Under the pieces are notes generated by a model, which worked only from the letters and a program-made list of their open reading frames with translations, ran no database searches and was not told the origin of the DNA. From Bacteroidales bacterium 6E (GTDB taxonomy: Bacteria; Bacteroidota; Bacteroidia; Bacteroidales; Prolixibacteraceae): DNA of 64,000 nt. The stretch spans positions 122,387 through 186,386 of the forward strand of contig DF970669.1 in NCBI GenBank assembly GCA_001270045.2, in the 5' to 3' direction. Shown one piece after another: positions 8,954 through 16,982 of this stretch. Numbering within the stretch: position 1 is the stretch's first letter; every line of letters begins with the position of its first letter. Position numbers and translations under genes: made by a program.

Positions 8954-9019
8954 AGCACAGATTAATCAATAAACAATTGTTTTTCAATAAATTAGACAAC
9001 ACACCCTAATACAACGTGT

Positions 9020-9032
9020 TATCAAATTGATC
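9020..9032. promoter_or_regulatory. Candidate enhancer (upstream activator) dyad
   Basis: TATCAAATTGATC is an imperfect dyad centred about 75 bp upstream of the sigma-54 -24 element, a usual distance for an NtrC-type enhancer. The same TATCAA/TTGATA dyad occurs upstream of the barrel gene at 15333. Binding by the neighbouring response regulator is inference. Confidence 0.4.
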
Positions 9033-9113
9033 AGGATTTTATTAGATTGATAGTCTTTTTCTCCATCACAGGATGGGAATGCCAGGCTCTTCCCTTAAGA
9101 CAGCCTTAAACAG

Positions 9114-9140
9114 CGGAAGCCGGCCAATGGCCAGCTTCCG
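9114..9140 (-). terminator. Hairpin after the sigma-54 response regulator gene
   Basis: A 12-bp stem (CGGAAGC plus GGCC, with one T-G wobble) closes a 3-nt loop, 42 bp past the stop at 9182. There is no strong T tract, so it may be a weak terminator or an mRNA 3' stabiliser. Confidence 0.5.
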
Positions 9141-9181
9141 TTTCGATATCCAATCTATGATGCAGTATGATTACCTGTCTT

Positions 9182-10537
9182 TCATTCCTTGTCTTCCTTC
9201 AGCATCCGGTAAACCGTTGCAATTCCTATATCCAATTTCTCGGCCACGGTTTTCGTATTGTTGTCGTACATTTTCATGTAATTCCTGACTATCCGTAGGT
9301 TGTATTCGCGCAAGGTCATATTTTCGTCGTGAAGATCACCAACAATATCGTTTCCACCCGTCATGATCTGGTCGGCCGTAATTTCATCACCATCGGTAAG
9401 CACCACCGCCAGTTCGGAAACCGACTTCAATTCCCGCACGTTTCCTGGAAATGAGTATGCCTTTAATTTATTGACAGCCGACTGGGTCATGGTTTTTACA
9501 GCAAGTTTGTTCTCGACACAAAAATCACTGATAAACTTTTTCGCCAGCATAACAATGTCATTTTCCCTTTCTCTCAAGGGTGGAATTTCAATAGGTAGCC
9601 CATACAGCCGGTAGTACAGGTCTTGCCTGAATGATCCATCCTTCACGCTTTCAAGCAGGTTCTTGTTGGTGGCGACAATAATCCTGCAATCGAAGCTGAC
9701 AGGTTTATTGGATCCAATCCTGACCACCTCCCGTTCCTGCAAGGCCCGTAAAAGTTTGGCCTGCAGGCTGACTTCCATTTCGGCAAGCTCATCAAGAAAT
9801 AGTGTTCCGCCATTGGCTTCCTCAAATTTCCCGATTCTCCGGAAATTGGCACCGGTAAATGCACCCTTTTCATGACCAAAAAGTTCACTTTCCACCAGGT
9901 CCTTTGGTATGGCGGCCATGTTAACTGCCACGAAAGGTTTGGAAGCCTTATCCGAATTATAATGGATTGCTTTGGCCACCAACTCCTTGCCAGTCCCGGT
10001 TTCTCCGGTAATCATTACGGTAATGTTGGTTTGTGTGGCACGGTTGATCAGGTCATATATACGGTGGATCGCCGCACTGCTGCCATATATCAGATTCTTA
10101 TATTCATACTTTTTGGTAACCTCCTTGCGCAAGCTGGCAATTTCCCTTTGCAAACCTGTACGATTACGGACATTTTGTACCGTATTCAGGAGCCGTTCCC
10201 GGATATCTCTTGATTTGACGATATAGTCGTAAGCACCATGTTTCAGCAGGTCGACCACCACCTCAATATCATCTTGCTCAGAGATCAATACTACCTGGAT
10301 CTCATTGTTATGCTCCTTGATTTTTTTCAGCAGGTCAAGGCCTTTCATGTCAGGAAGGCGATAGTCAACTGTAATGAGGTCAGGTGACTTATGCAAACTG
10401 TTCAGGCAATCAGTGGCATTGGTAAATGATGTAACTTCATAATCGGGATTCAAGGTGAGATTATGTACCAATAGCCGGTTATACCAGTCGTCGTCTTCCA
10501 CGACAAAAATCTTAAAAACAGGTTCGTTATTATCCAT
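9182..10537 (-). CDS. Sigma-54-dependent response regulator, NtrC/AtoC family
   Basis: Domain order is receiver (1-120; acidic pocket Asp15/16, phospho-acceptor Asp58 in ITVDYRLPDM), AAA+ (about 145-380) and Fis-type HTH (about 415-450). The AAA+ domain has Walker A GETGTGKE (178-185), the sigma-54-contacting loop GAFTGA (225-230) and Walker B LFLDEL (246-251). Such proteins hydrolyse ATP to open sigma-54 promoters when phosphorylated. A sigma-54 promoter lies directly downstream in front of the lipoprotein gene. No histidine kinase is adjacent in the same operon; the hybrid kinase at 12347-14800 is a candidate partner. The gene has its own housekeeping promoter at 10565-10596. Confidence 0.95.
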   Translation of the reverse strand: MDNNEPVFKIFVVEDDDWYNRLLVHNLTLNPDYEVTSFTNATDCLNSLHKSPDLITVDYRLPDMKGLDLLKKIKEHNNEIQVVLISEQDDIEVVVDLLKHGAYDYIVKSRDIRERLLNTVQNVRNRTGLQREIASLRKEVTKKYEYKNLIYGSSAAIHRIYDLINRATQTNITVMITGETGTGKELVAKAIHYNSDKASKPFVAVNMAAIPKDLVESELFGHEKGAFTGANFRRIGKFEEANGGTLFLDELAEMEVSLQAKLLRALQEREVVRIGSNKPVSFDCRIIVATNKNLLESVKDGSFRQDLYYRLYGLPIEIPPLRERENDIVMLAKKFISDFCVENKLAVKTMTQSAVNKLKAYSFPGNVRELKSVSELAVVLTDGDEITADQIMTGGNDIVGDLHDENMTLREYNLRIVRNYMKMYDNNTKTVAEKLDIGIATVYRMLKEDKE

Positions 10538-10564
10538 ATACTATGTAAACAAGGAGTTTCATCC

Positions 10565-10596
10565 CAAATGTAATTACAAAAATCCCAAGTGGCAAA
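10565..10596 (-). promoter_or_regulatory. Housekeeping promoter of the response regulator gene
   Basis: Minus-strand TTTG (10593-10596), 20 bp spacer, then TACATTTG (10565-10572) matches the Bacteroidota TTTG-N19-21-TAnnTTTG pattern. The implied leader is about 20 nt. Confidence 0.65.
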
Positions 10597-10636
10597 CAGG
10601 AAAATAGTTTTCTATCTGTAAGATGAGACCAATCAA

Positions 10637-10680
10637 CAAAAAAATCCCCCGGAACGGAAGAGAACTTCCGCATCCGGAGG
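10637..10680 (-). terminator. Intrinsic terminator of the PorT-like barrel gene
   Basis: On the minus strand a branched stem (CTCCGGA with TCCGGGGG, inner CGGAAG/CTTCCG) is followed by a run of seven T. It lies 62 bp after the stop at 10742. Confidence 0.75.
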
Positions 10681-10741
10681 AAATCCGGAATTGATTGATT
10701 CGATTCCTGACTGTTATTTTTTGCAGGTTTTCTCTTTTAAA

Positions 10742-11371
10742 TTAAAAGGCGTAACCCACGGATAGCCTGATGGAGCGGTTGGCCGCATCACCAAAATAAT
10801 TCCTTGCATTATCATTGGCCACTTCGGTGAGACCCAGTTTATAACCAAATCCTATATAGATCGGTTTCAGGTAAAACCTCATTCCAGCCTGCAATCCGAA
10901 ATCGGTAGATTTAAAATTATCTTTATCCAGATCGCTGATCAGATTCAGTGAGGAACTTCCCGTTTTGAGTGTAGACTCTGAGCTTGCACTGGCCAAAAAT
11001 GCCACATATGGCCCAACCTGAAAGTCAACGTCTCTCGACAAATGATATACCAGGTTCACCGGCAGCTCAATGTAATCGAGTTTGAGAGAAGCATCAGCCG
11101 TGTATTCCGATGTTTCCTGTAACCAACGGGTACCATCGGACGAATACTGCAATTCGGGTTGTATGGAAAGATTCGTGGCTATTGGGAAACCGGCCCAAAC
11201 TCCAACATGGAACCCGGTTCTCAGGTTACTGTCGTCGTTATCTTCCAGACTCAGGTTCGAAAGGTTCAATCCACCCTTCACACCGAATTTCTTTTCCTGG
11301 GCTTCAGCCTTGCCTCCTGTCAGAATTGTTGCCGCCAGCAGGAGTGCAATTAATAATGATCTCATTTTCAT
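10742..11371 (-). CDS. Outer-membrane beta-barrel protein (PorT/OMP_b-brl_2 type)
   Basis: The 209-residue protein begins with a signal peptide (MKMRSLLIALLLAATILTGGKAEA) followed by EKKFGVKGGLNLSNL, the opening typical of Bacteroidota PorT-like porins. Alternating amphipathic strands (DVDFQVGPYVAFL, LKPIYIGFGYKLGLTEV) and a C-terminal RLSVGYAF ending in phenylalanine support an 8-strand barrel in the outer membrane. No ligand can be predicted. It has its own terminator and lies between the OmpA-like gene and the response regulator, part of an envelope-themed block. Confidence 0.85.
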   Translation of the reverse strand: MKMRSLLIALLLAATILTGGKAEAQEKKFGVKGGLNLSNLSLEDNDDSNLRTGFHVGVWAGFPIATNLSIQPELQYSSDGTRWLQETSEYTADASLKLDYIELPVNLVYHLSRDVDFQVGPYVAFLASASSESTLKTGSSSLNLISDLDKDNFKSTDFGLQAGMRFYLKPIYIGFGYKLGLTEVANDNARNYFGDAANRSIRLSVGYAF

Positions 11372-11436
11372 GATATTCCGTTTTAAGTATTAACAATCTA
11401 AAATATTCTCTATAAGTCGGCAGGAGAGTGGAAATT

Positions 11437-12120
11437 CTATAATTCACCCTTTTCGGCGGCTTCCTTGAGTTTCTCGTCAGCCATGATGGCAATTTCGACA
11501 CGGCGGTTAAGGCTGCGTCCATCAGCTGTGCTGTTATCCGCCACCGGCATGGTCATTCCGTGACCCACCAATGACATACGGGCTCCCTTCACATCCATCG
11601 TTTTTAGGTAATCAGCCACTGATTTGGCCCTTTTTTCCGAAAGGGTCATATTGTAATCAGCCTTACCGGTATTATCGGTATGACCTTCAATCAGGAGCTC
11701 GGTATCCGGATACTTGTTCAGGATTTCAGCCATCGACCGAAGGTTTTCCTGTGCCTGAGCCTTCAGGGTAAAAGAATCGAAATCGAAGAGGATACCTGAA
11801 TTCATGGTAACCTTGATACCTTCCCCGACCCTTTCAACCTGGGCACCCTCCAGTTCCTTCTCCAGTTCCTCGGCCTGTTTATCCATATACTTACCAATCA
11901 GGGCTCCGGCGGTACCGCCAACGGCAGCACCGATAATGGCACCCTGCGCAGTATTATCAGATTTACTTCCGATCAGTCCTCCCAATACGGCACCGGCTCC
12001 GGCACCAATGGCTCCTCCCTTGAGGGTTTTGGTTGAGTTGCAACTTCCCATTCCAAGAACAAGAACCACAACCATTGACCAAACGGACAATTTCCACATA
12101 TTCGTTTTCATGTTTTTCAT
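11437..12120 (-). CDS. OmpA-family lipoprotein with glycine-zipper segment
   Basis: The signal ends in VLGMGSC (Cys27), a lipobox. Residues 35-75 are a glycine-zipper region (GAGAGAVLGGLIG, then GAIIGAAVGGTAGALIGKY) like the YmgG/OmpA N-terminal zippers. Residues 105-215 form an OmpA peptidoglycan-binding domain, with LFDFDSFTLK, LLIEGHTDNTGK and LSEKRAKSVADYL. The protein probably tethers the outer membrane to peptidoglycan through diaminopimelate binding. It is 65 bp upstream of the barrel gene in the same orientation. Confidence 0.92.
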   Translation of the reverse strand: MKNMKTNMWKLSVWSMVVVLVLGMGSCNSTKTLKGGAIGAGAGAVLGGLIGSKSDNTAQGAIIGAAVGGTAGALIGKYMDKQAEELEKELEGAQVERVGEGIKVTMNSGILFDFDSFTLKAQAQENLRSMAEILNKYPDTELLIEGHTDNTGKADYNMTLSEKRAKSVADYLKTMDVKGARMSLVGHGMTMPVADNSTADGRSLNRRVEIAIMADEKLKEAAEKGEL

Positions 12121-12346
12121 ACGATATAATTTTAATAACTGGTTATACTTTTTTTAATAGTTTTCAGATTCACGATTTCAGTTTCTATGCTCTTTGTTGA
12201 AGATTAACCTAATTGGCATACTTGGACCTGACCTTAACATTTTCGTGTGTTGGAAAAATAAATCATGTCCTATTTTCTGAGGTTTTTTATTTGCTCACAA
12301 TATTTCTGACATTTCCTTTATCTGTCATTTATAATCCAATTCAGGA

Positions 12347-14800
12347 TTATCCATGTTCCGAACTGCCATTCAAACCGTTTTTCTTTTTTGTTTCGAAATA
12401 AACCGATTCAAAATAGACATTAATTTTTCTTATCTCATTTTCAATTGTCCCAATAAGTTGAGCGGTAGTTTTTGTAGGAGTATTGACGAAATCCAAATGT
12501 TCGAGTTGTTTTATCTTGGCATACAACCCGTCGGCCCGCAGATGTTTCACCGGAGAAGCCATCTTGTGGGCGGCATTCGACAGGGCTTCATAATCCTCTT
12601 TCCGGAACGCTTCATTCATTTCGGTGACTCCCTTGCCGGTCGACTGAATAAAAATCTGGATCATTTCAAGGAAGAATTCCCTGTTACCGTCAGTCATTCG
12701 CTTGAGCTCGGCTAAGTCAACATCAGGATTGCCATTGGCCGAGCTTTTTGTAACCTTCGTGGCTACTGCCTTATTCCCCTTTACCGTATTGCTGACACAG
12801 CTGTTCAGCAAGGTAGTCAGTTGTCCCTCAGTAAATGGTTTGGAGAGGACTGCAACCATACCCGCCGATTTGCTTTTCTCCCTCTCCTCCTGACCTGAGG
12901 TGGCTGTCAGCGCAATGATCCTGGTATCTTTGCGGACTTTCAGAATTTCCTTAGAGGCATTATAGCCGTCCATACCAGGCATTCTTACATCCATCAAAAT
13001 GATATCGAAATCTGCTACAGATGCCTTTTCAACAGCCTCCAGTCCATCGACTGCTTCATCAAAATGAAGGCCCCACTTGTTAAAGATCATGGATAGTAGA
13101 TACCGGTTGTATGGTTCGTCATCAACCACCAGGATTTTTTTCTTTAGCAATTCAGGTAAGGGCAATACCTCTTGTTTATCTTCTTCGCCAAAAGATTTTG
13201 GATTACCGGGAGCATAAGGTATACTGAATTCAACAACAGTGCCTTTACCGAGGGTGCTCGACAAAGATACTTTGCCTCCCTGGAGTTCTGCCATCTTCTT
13301 TACTATCGGAAGACCTAATCCTGTTCCCCTGTGTCGGGCTGGATCGTTTGACGATGATTGGACGAATTCTTCAAATACTTTGTCCAAATCAGCAGCAGGA
13401 ATTCCCTTTCCGGTATCCGTAACCTTCACTTTCAGCACATAGTTGTCAATATCCCGGTTTACATCAGCTTCAAGTGTCACCCTACCTTTCTCGGTAAATT
13501 TCAGGGCATTGCTCAACAAGTTCAAAACCATCTGTTTCAGCCTAACTGGATCACCCACCAATGCTTCAGGCAATTCATTGCTTTTCAGATACCGGAGTTC
13601 CAGGTTTTTACCCCTGGCATCCGGTTTGACCAACTCAATTGCTTCTGTCAGTATCCCATCAGGATCAAAATCCACCGGATGAATCGTAATCATGCCTGCA
13701 TGGATCCTGGCCAGATCAAGGGTATCATTCACAAGGCTATACAAATGCCTCGACGAGTTCCTGACAATGGTCAGCTCCTCTTTCGTATCCTGATCCAAAT
13801 CCCGTTGCAGCATCTGTTCCGTAATTCCATATATGGCATTGAGCGGAGTTTTCATCTCATGACTGACATTGGCAATGAAAAGTTCTTTTGTCCGGGCAAG
13901 TTCCTCGGCACCAGCCTTTGCCTGTACCAGCAATTTCTGGGTTTCGCTGTTTCTCCGAAGAAACCGAAAGAGCAGGAAAAGGATAGCCATGACCAACATG
14001 ACAACAAAGATCCCCAGCATTGTGATTCTGTTTTTGGTCGTGATGGCCAGCTTATCAGCCTCAGCCGTATTTTTCTCGAGACGTTTCTTTTCCATGTATT
14101 CCAATAAACCTGTCAATTGCGACATCTTATTGTTTAAATCCTGGTTGGTTTCAATCAATTCAGCTTCCCTTGACTTTAACCTTTTAAGGTTTTCCTCGAT
14201 TTGCCTTTGGGCCTTCATGAACTCATTCCTGATATCCTCCGCAGCAGGTTGAACAACGACAGGTTTTTCTGACACTTCATCCTTTTGCCTCTTGAACAGG
14301 CGCGACAGGAAGTTCCTCTTTTCGGGCTGAGATACAATCGAATCAGATGTTATCTCCTGCTTTTTCCCCAAATCTTCACTGATCCTGGTAGTCTCGGTCG
14401 AAGCCGACAGATGAATATCCAGAATTTCGTTCCAAACGATCAAACGTCGCAATGAAAGTGACCGAAGTGAATCCAGAAGCTCACGGTCGAAATTGCTGAC
14501 CGGAGCTACCTGAACTAAGTACTGCAGTTGATCAACCATGGTATCATTCTTGGCCTGATACTCACCCAAATAATTTTGATTGCCTGAGAGAATGAACAGA
14601 CGAGCCTGGTTTTCTATCTCCGGAAATTCGCTGACAATCCGGTCGATCACGACAAGGGCAGGGTCGGTTTTCGATTGCTGGTGCACCACGTTGACCAATC
14701 CGGCCAGGCTTCGGAAAAAATAGTATCCCGAAAAAACCACTGCCAGTATGATCACTATGGCCAGAAAGATGGATTGTATTTCGATCCGAAGCTTTTTCAT
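12347..14800 (-). CDS. Hybrid sensor histidine kinase with receiver and Hpt domains
   Basis: The 817-residue protein has two membrane helices (about 8-30 and 259-280) bounding a periplasmic helical sensor that contains a long coiled coil (about 185-255). Then come HisKA with His314 in SHEMKTPLNAIYG, an HATPase domain (N box near NLLSNALKF, G1 DTGKGIP, G2 GTGLGLPIV), a receiver domain (555-670, Asp604 in DVRMPGMDG) and a C-terminal Hpt domain with His745 in AAHKMASPVKH. This is a complete phosphorelay lacking only a final response regulator. The nearby NtrC-type regulator could be that output, but they are separate transcripts and the pairing is inference. Confidence 0.95.
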   Translation of the reverse strand: MKKLRIEIQSIFLAIVIILAVVFSGYYFFRSLAGLVNVVHQQSKTDPALVVIDRIVSEFPEIENQARLFILSGNQNYLGEYQAKNDTMVDQLQYLVQVAPVSNFDRELLDSLRSLSLRRLIVWNEILDIHLSASTETTRISEDLGKKQEITSDSIVSQPEKRNFLSRLFKRQKDEVSEKPVVVQPAAEDIRNEFMKAQRQIEENLKRLKSREAELIETNQDLNNKMSQLTGLLEYMEKKRLEKNTAEADKLAITTKNRITMLGIFVVMLVMAILFLLFRFLRRNSETQKLLVQAKAGAEELARTKELFIANVSHEMKTPLNAIYGITEQMLQRDLDQDTKEELTIVRNSSRHLYSLVNDTLDLARIHAGMITIHPVDFDPDGILTEAIELVKPDARGKNLELRYLKSNELPEALVGDPVRLKQMVLNLLSNALKFTEKGRVTLEADVNRDIDNYVLKVKVTDTGKGIPAADLDKVFEEFVQSSSNDPARHRGTGLGLPIVKKMAELQGGKVSLSSTLGKGTVVEFSIPYAPGNPKSFGEEDKQEVLPLPELLKKKILVVDDEPYNRYLLSMIFNKWGLHFDEAVDGLEAVEKASVADFDIILMDVRMPGMDGYNASKEILKVRKDTRIIALTATSGQEEREKSKSAGMVAVLSKPFTEGQLTTLLNSCVSNTVKGNKAVATKVTKSSANGNPDVDLAELKRMTDGNREFFLEMIQIFIQSTGKGVTEMNEAFRKEDYEALSNAAHKMASPVKHLRADGLYAKIKQLEHLDFVNTPTKTTAQLIGTIENEIRKINVYFESVYFETKKKNGLNGSSEHG

Positions 14801-14844
14801 ATCTTAAAAATAACAAAAAGTGATGTCTTTTGCTCAAAAGGTCA

Positions 14845-15333
14845 TTAGAAATGAATCCTGACAGACAATCCGACATCATCGACCCACAGGCCGGTATAAT
14901 TCACCAGGTTGAGCATGGGTTTCCAGTCGACCGATAAGTTAATGGGCACTTCACTGAATGAGTATTCCAATCCCAGGATCCCATCGACCCCTAAGGCAGT
15001 ATAATGTCCATCGGTGTCATACCAGGGGTGGTTATATCGGCCGACATCCCAGAAGCCCACGTGTCCACCGACTCCATAATAAAGATTAAATCCACGGTTG
15101 TTAAATACATTGTGGTGCCATTCATACAAGCCAGAGAATATGAATCCATGCCAGCGGGTCGAAAGTATCCCTTCGAAAGCTCCAGTGGAATTCACAAACT
15201 GTTTAAAGGTAATCCCGGCGGTGGGTCCCAACCGCACCCCTATTGCCGTGTTGTAGTTTTTCTGTGCGTGTGTTGCAGTGACGGCCGAAAGGGCAATCAA
15301 CCCTGTAATCACTAAAAGTCGTATTGTTTTCAT
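14845..15333 (-). CDS. Small outer-membrane beta-barrel protein
   Basis: The start is the ATG at 15333 (MKTIRLLVITGLIALSAVTATHAQ, a clean signal peptide); the longer frame begins with GTG. The mature 138 residues (NTAIGVRLGPTAGITFKQF, later LYYGVGGHVGFW and GILGLEYSFSEVPINLSVDW) alternate as amphipathic strands and end VGLSVRIHF with a terminal phenylalanine, as in small outer-membrane barrels. The ligand is unknown. TATCAA-type dyads lie 64-140 bp upstream, and a near-match to a sigma-54 promoter at 15364-15379, suggesting shared control with the lipoprotein at 8907. Confidence 0.8.
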   Translation of the reverse strand: MKTIRLLVITGLIALSAVTATHAQKNYNTAIGVRLGPTAGITFKQFVNSTGAFEGILSTRWHGFIFSGLYEWHHNVFNNRGFNLYYGVGGHVGFWDVGRYNHPWYDTDGHYTALGVDGILGLEYSFSEVPINLSVDWKPMLNLVNYTGLWVDDVGLSVRIHF

Positions 15334-15363
15334 TCCATTTATTATTTGATTCACAATCCATTA

Positions 15364-15472
15364 ATCAAACCCGATACCAATGATGGCAAAAAAAGCTATC
15401 AAATTGATAATCTATATTTTATGGACAAATACAACCTAAAGCACCTTATCAAAATGATAAAGTATTATCAAA
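15364..15472 (-). promoter_or_regulatory. Upstream region with repeated TATCAA/TTGATA dyads and a sigma-54-like element
   Basis: Dyads TATCAAATTGATA (15397-15409) and TTATCAAAATGATAA (15446-15460), plus a half site TTATCAAAT from about 15465, lie upstream of the barrel gene at 15333. On the minus strand TGGTATCGGGTTTGAT at 15364-15379 resembles a sigma-54 promoter but has GA where -12 GC is expected. The first dyad is identical in its first 12 bases to the one at 9020-9032. Confidence 0.45.
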
Positions 15473-15631
15473 TAGCCATTTAGGAGACTCTATTTAAAAG
15501 ACCTTTCCCGAAATCATTATGTCTTCAAAAAATTCTGTCATTTGGAGGTTTGAGGGAATGCTGGTCGATTACCAACCAACTTGCCTGAAAATGATTACAA
15601 TTTCAACTCATTTGGCTTTGAAAAGGGGAAT

Positions 15632-15661
15632 AAAAAAAGGACTGGAAACAGTCCTTTTTTT
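15632..15661 (-). terminator. Intrinsic terminator of the acidic-protein gene
   Basis: AAGGACTG, GAAA loop, CAGTCCTT flanked by A and T tracts is a perfect hairpin that could terminate in both directions. It starts 10 bp past the stop at 15671. Confidence 0.85.
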
Positions 15662-15670
15662 ATTCTATCA

Positions 15671-16042
15671 TTAATAGTCATCATCTCCGTCATCCTCTTC
15701 CGGTTCATCCAATGGTTCATCCTCCTCTTCCTCTTCGGCGGTGAACTCGAGCTCGGGATATTTGTCTTCATATTCTTCCCTGACGTGATCCTTGAGGAAA
15801 CCGTCATCATCATAGTCATCGTCATCTTCAATAATACGCTCCGCTTCACTGAGGGTCATCCTGATGAGATAATACTTATCGTCGGTCTCAAAAGGAAGTG
15901 CACTCACATTTTTGCCATCCTTGTCGAAATAATAGATCAGATGGTCACTGAATCCGGTGGGGTATACCAACTTGATCTGCTCCTGTATGGAAGGATCCAA
16001 CTTGTCGTAATCTTTGATTACCCTCGGTTTGCTTTGGTTCAT
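15671..16042 (-). CDS. Highly acidic conserved-looking small protein
   Basis: The 123-residue protein has a structured N-terminal half (VIKDYDKLDPSIQEQIKLVY, then HLIYYFDKDGKNVSALPFE) and an extremely acidic C-terminus dominated by Asp and Glu from about residue 70. No signal peptide or membrane segment is present, so it is cytoplasmic. It has a strong terminator and its own unit. I do not recognise a named domain; acidic tails of this kind are seen in nucleic-acid-mimic or chaperone-like proteins, but nothing here assigns a role. Confidence 0.8.
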   Translation of the reverse strand: MNQSKPRVIKDYDKLDPSIQEQIKLVYPTGFSDHLIYYFDKDGKNVSALPFETDDKYYLIRMTLSEAERIIEDDDDYDDDGFLKDHVREEYEDKYPELEFTAEEEEEDEPLDEPEEDDGDDDY

Positions 16043-16274
16043 CTTTGGAATTTTTTTATAAACAAAAGGTATTTTTTCATCTCAATACAGGCGTCCGGAG
16101 GCCTGATTTCACGGGGTGAAAATAGAAACTTTTTTATAAAAAACAGGGTAATGGGGAAAAAACCAAAAAAAAATGTCATCCCTTCCCTGATGGTCAATGT
16201 TTCCTATTAAAGGTAAAACTTTAACTAAAGAATTTCAGAACATTCCAGTACAAAAAGCTTCCAAACCATTGAAT

Positions 16275-16982
16275 TCAACTGTCAGGCGGCATTTTACTTC
16301 TTAGAATTCGCCCATAAATGCAGTTATCATCGTTGCATTGAAGACACTGGTATCCTTTCCGTTTCATTTTCGCACCGATACCTGCTATGCCACTCACCGA
16401 TTTAACCGGACTCATTAATGAGGAGGCGCTGAGAGTTACACCACAAAATCCGGGCGGGAACAAGGAAAACAGTTTCTGCTGTTCAGCGATATCCCAATTG
16501 CAATAGCCCGGACTGTAAGGATCGGAAAATTGGAATCCATCCTTTACAGCCTCCGGTTCCAAAACATCCAGCAACCGTTCCACCGCTTTTTCGGCAACCA
16601 CCGACCCCAGAATATCAAAGACATAGCCTTCAACGGTATCACCCTCCAAAACAAGCTTCTTTACCTTTTCGCTGATCGCTGGCCCGGCTGTGGCAATAAA
16701 AAGAATTACACCGGTTGCCCCACTGATCTGGCTGTAGACAATCCTGCCAGGCGAGAACAATACACCCTCCAATAGAACAGAACGTTCTTCCTTTCCGAAA
16801 CCAGGATTCACGAAACTCCGATACCCTGCCCTGATGTCACAAAGTTCAGGACCGGCCTCAACGGCCTCTAGCATATATTGCCTGAAAGGTTCGGGATAGT
16901 CACCATCATCGAATCCCATCATGACACCCAGATCTGCCAGTGTGATTCCAAGTTCATGAAAGGAAAATTCGAAGAATGTCAT
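16275..16982 (-). CDS. Stand-alone vitamin B12-dependent methionine synthase activation-domain protein
   Basis: The 235-residue protein matches the MetH reactivation domain family. The signature is the stretch from SPGYCNWDIAEQQKLFSLFP through GVTLSASSLMSPVKSVSGI, corresponding to the AdoMet-binding region of MetH, and the C-terminus carries a CLQCNDDNC cysteine cluster. In family members such domains reactivate oxidised cob(II)alamin or a corrinoid protein. There is no MetH catalytic or corrinoid-binding domain here, so a partner must be encoded elsewhere. Its ATG overlaps the TGA of the GH127-like gene (ATGA at 16979-16982), implying translational coupling to a glycosidase, which is unusual. 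Confidence 0.85.
   Translation of the reverse strand: MTFFEFSFHELGITLADLGVMMGFDDGDYPEPFRQYMLEAVEAGPELCDIRAGYRSFVNPGFGKEERSVLLEGVLFSPGRIVYSQISGATGVILFIATAGPAISEKVKKLVLEGDTVEGYVFDILGSVVAEKAVERLLDVLEPEAVKDGFQFSDPYSPGYCNWDIAEQQKLFSLFPPGFCGVTLSASSLMSPVKSVSGIAGIGAKMKRKGYQCLQCNDDNCIYGRILRSKMPPDS

Noticed and set aside
13358-14107. Plus-strand frame of 249 codons inside the hybrid kinase
   Set aside because: Antisense shadow; the kinase frame carries all catalytic motifs in order.
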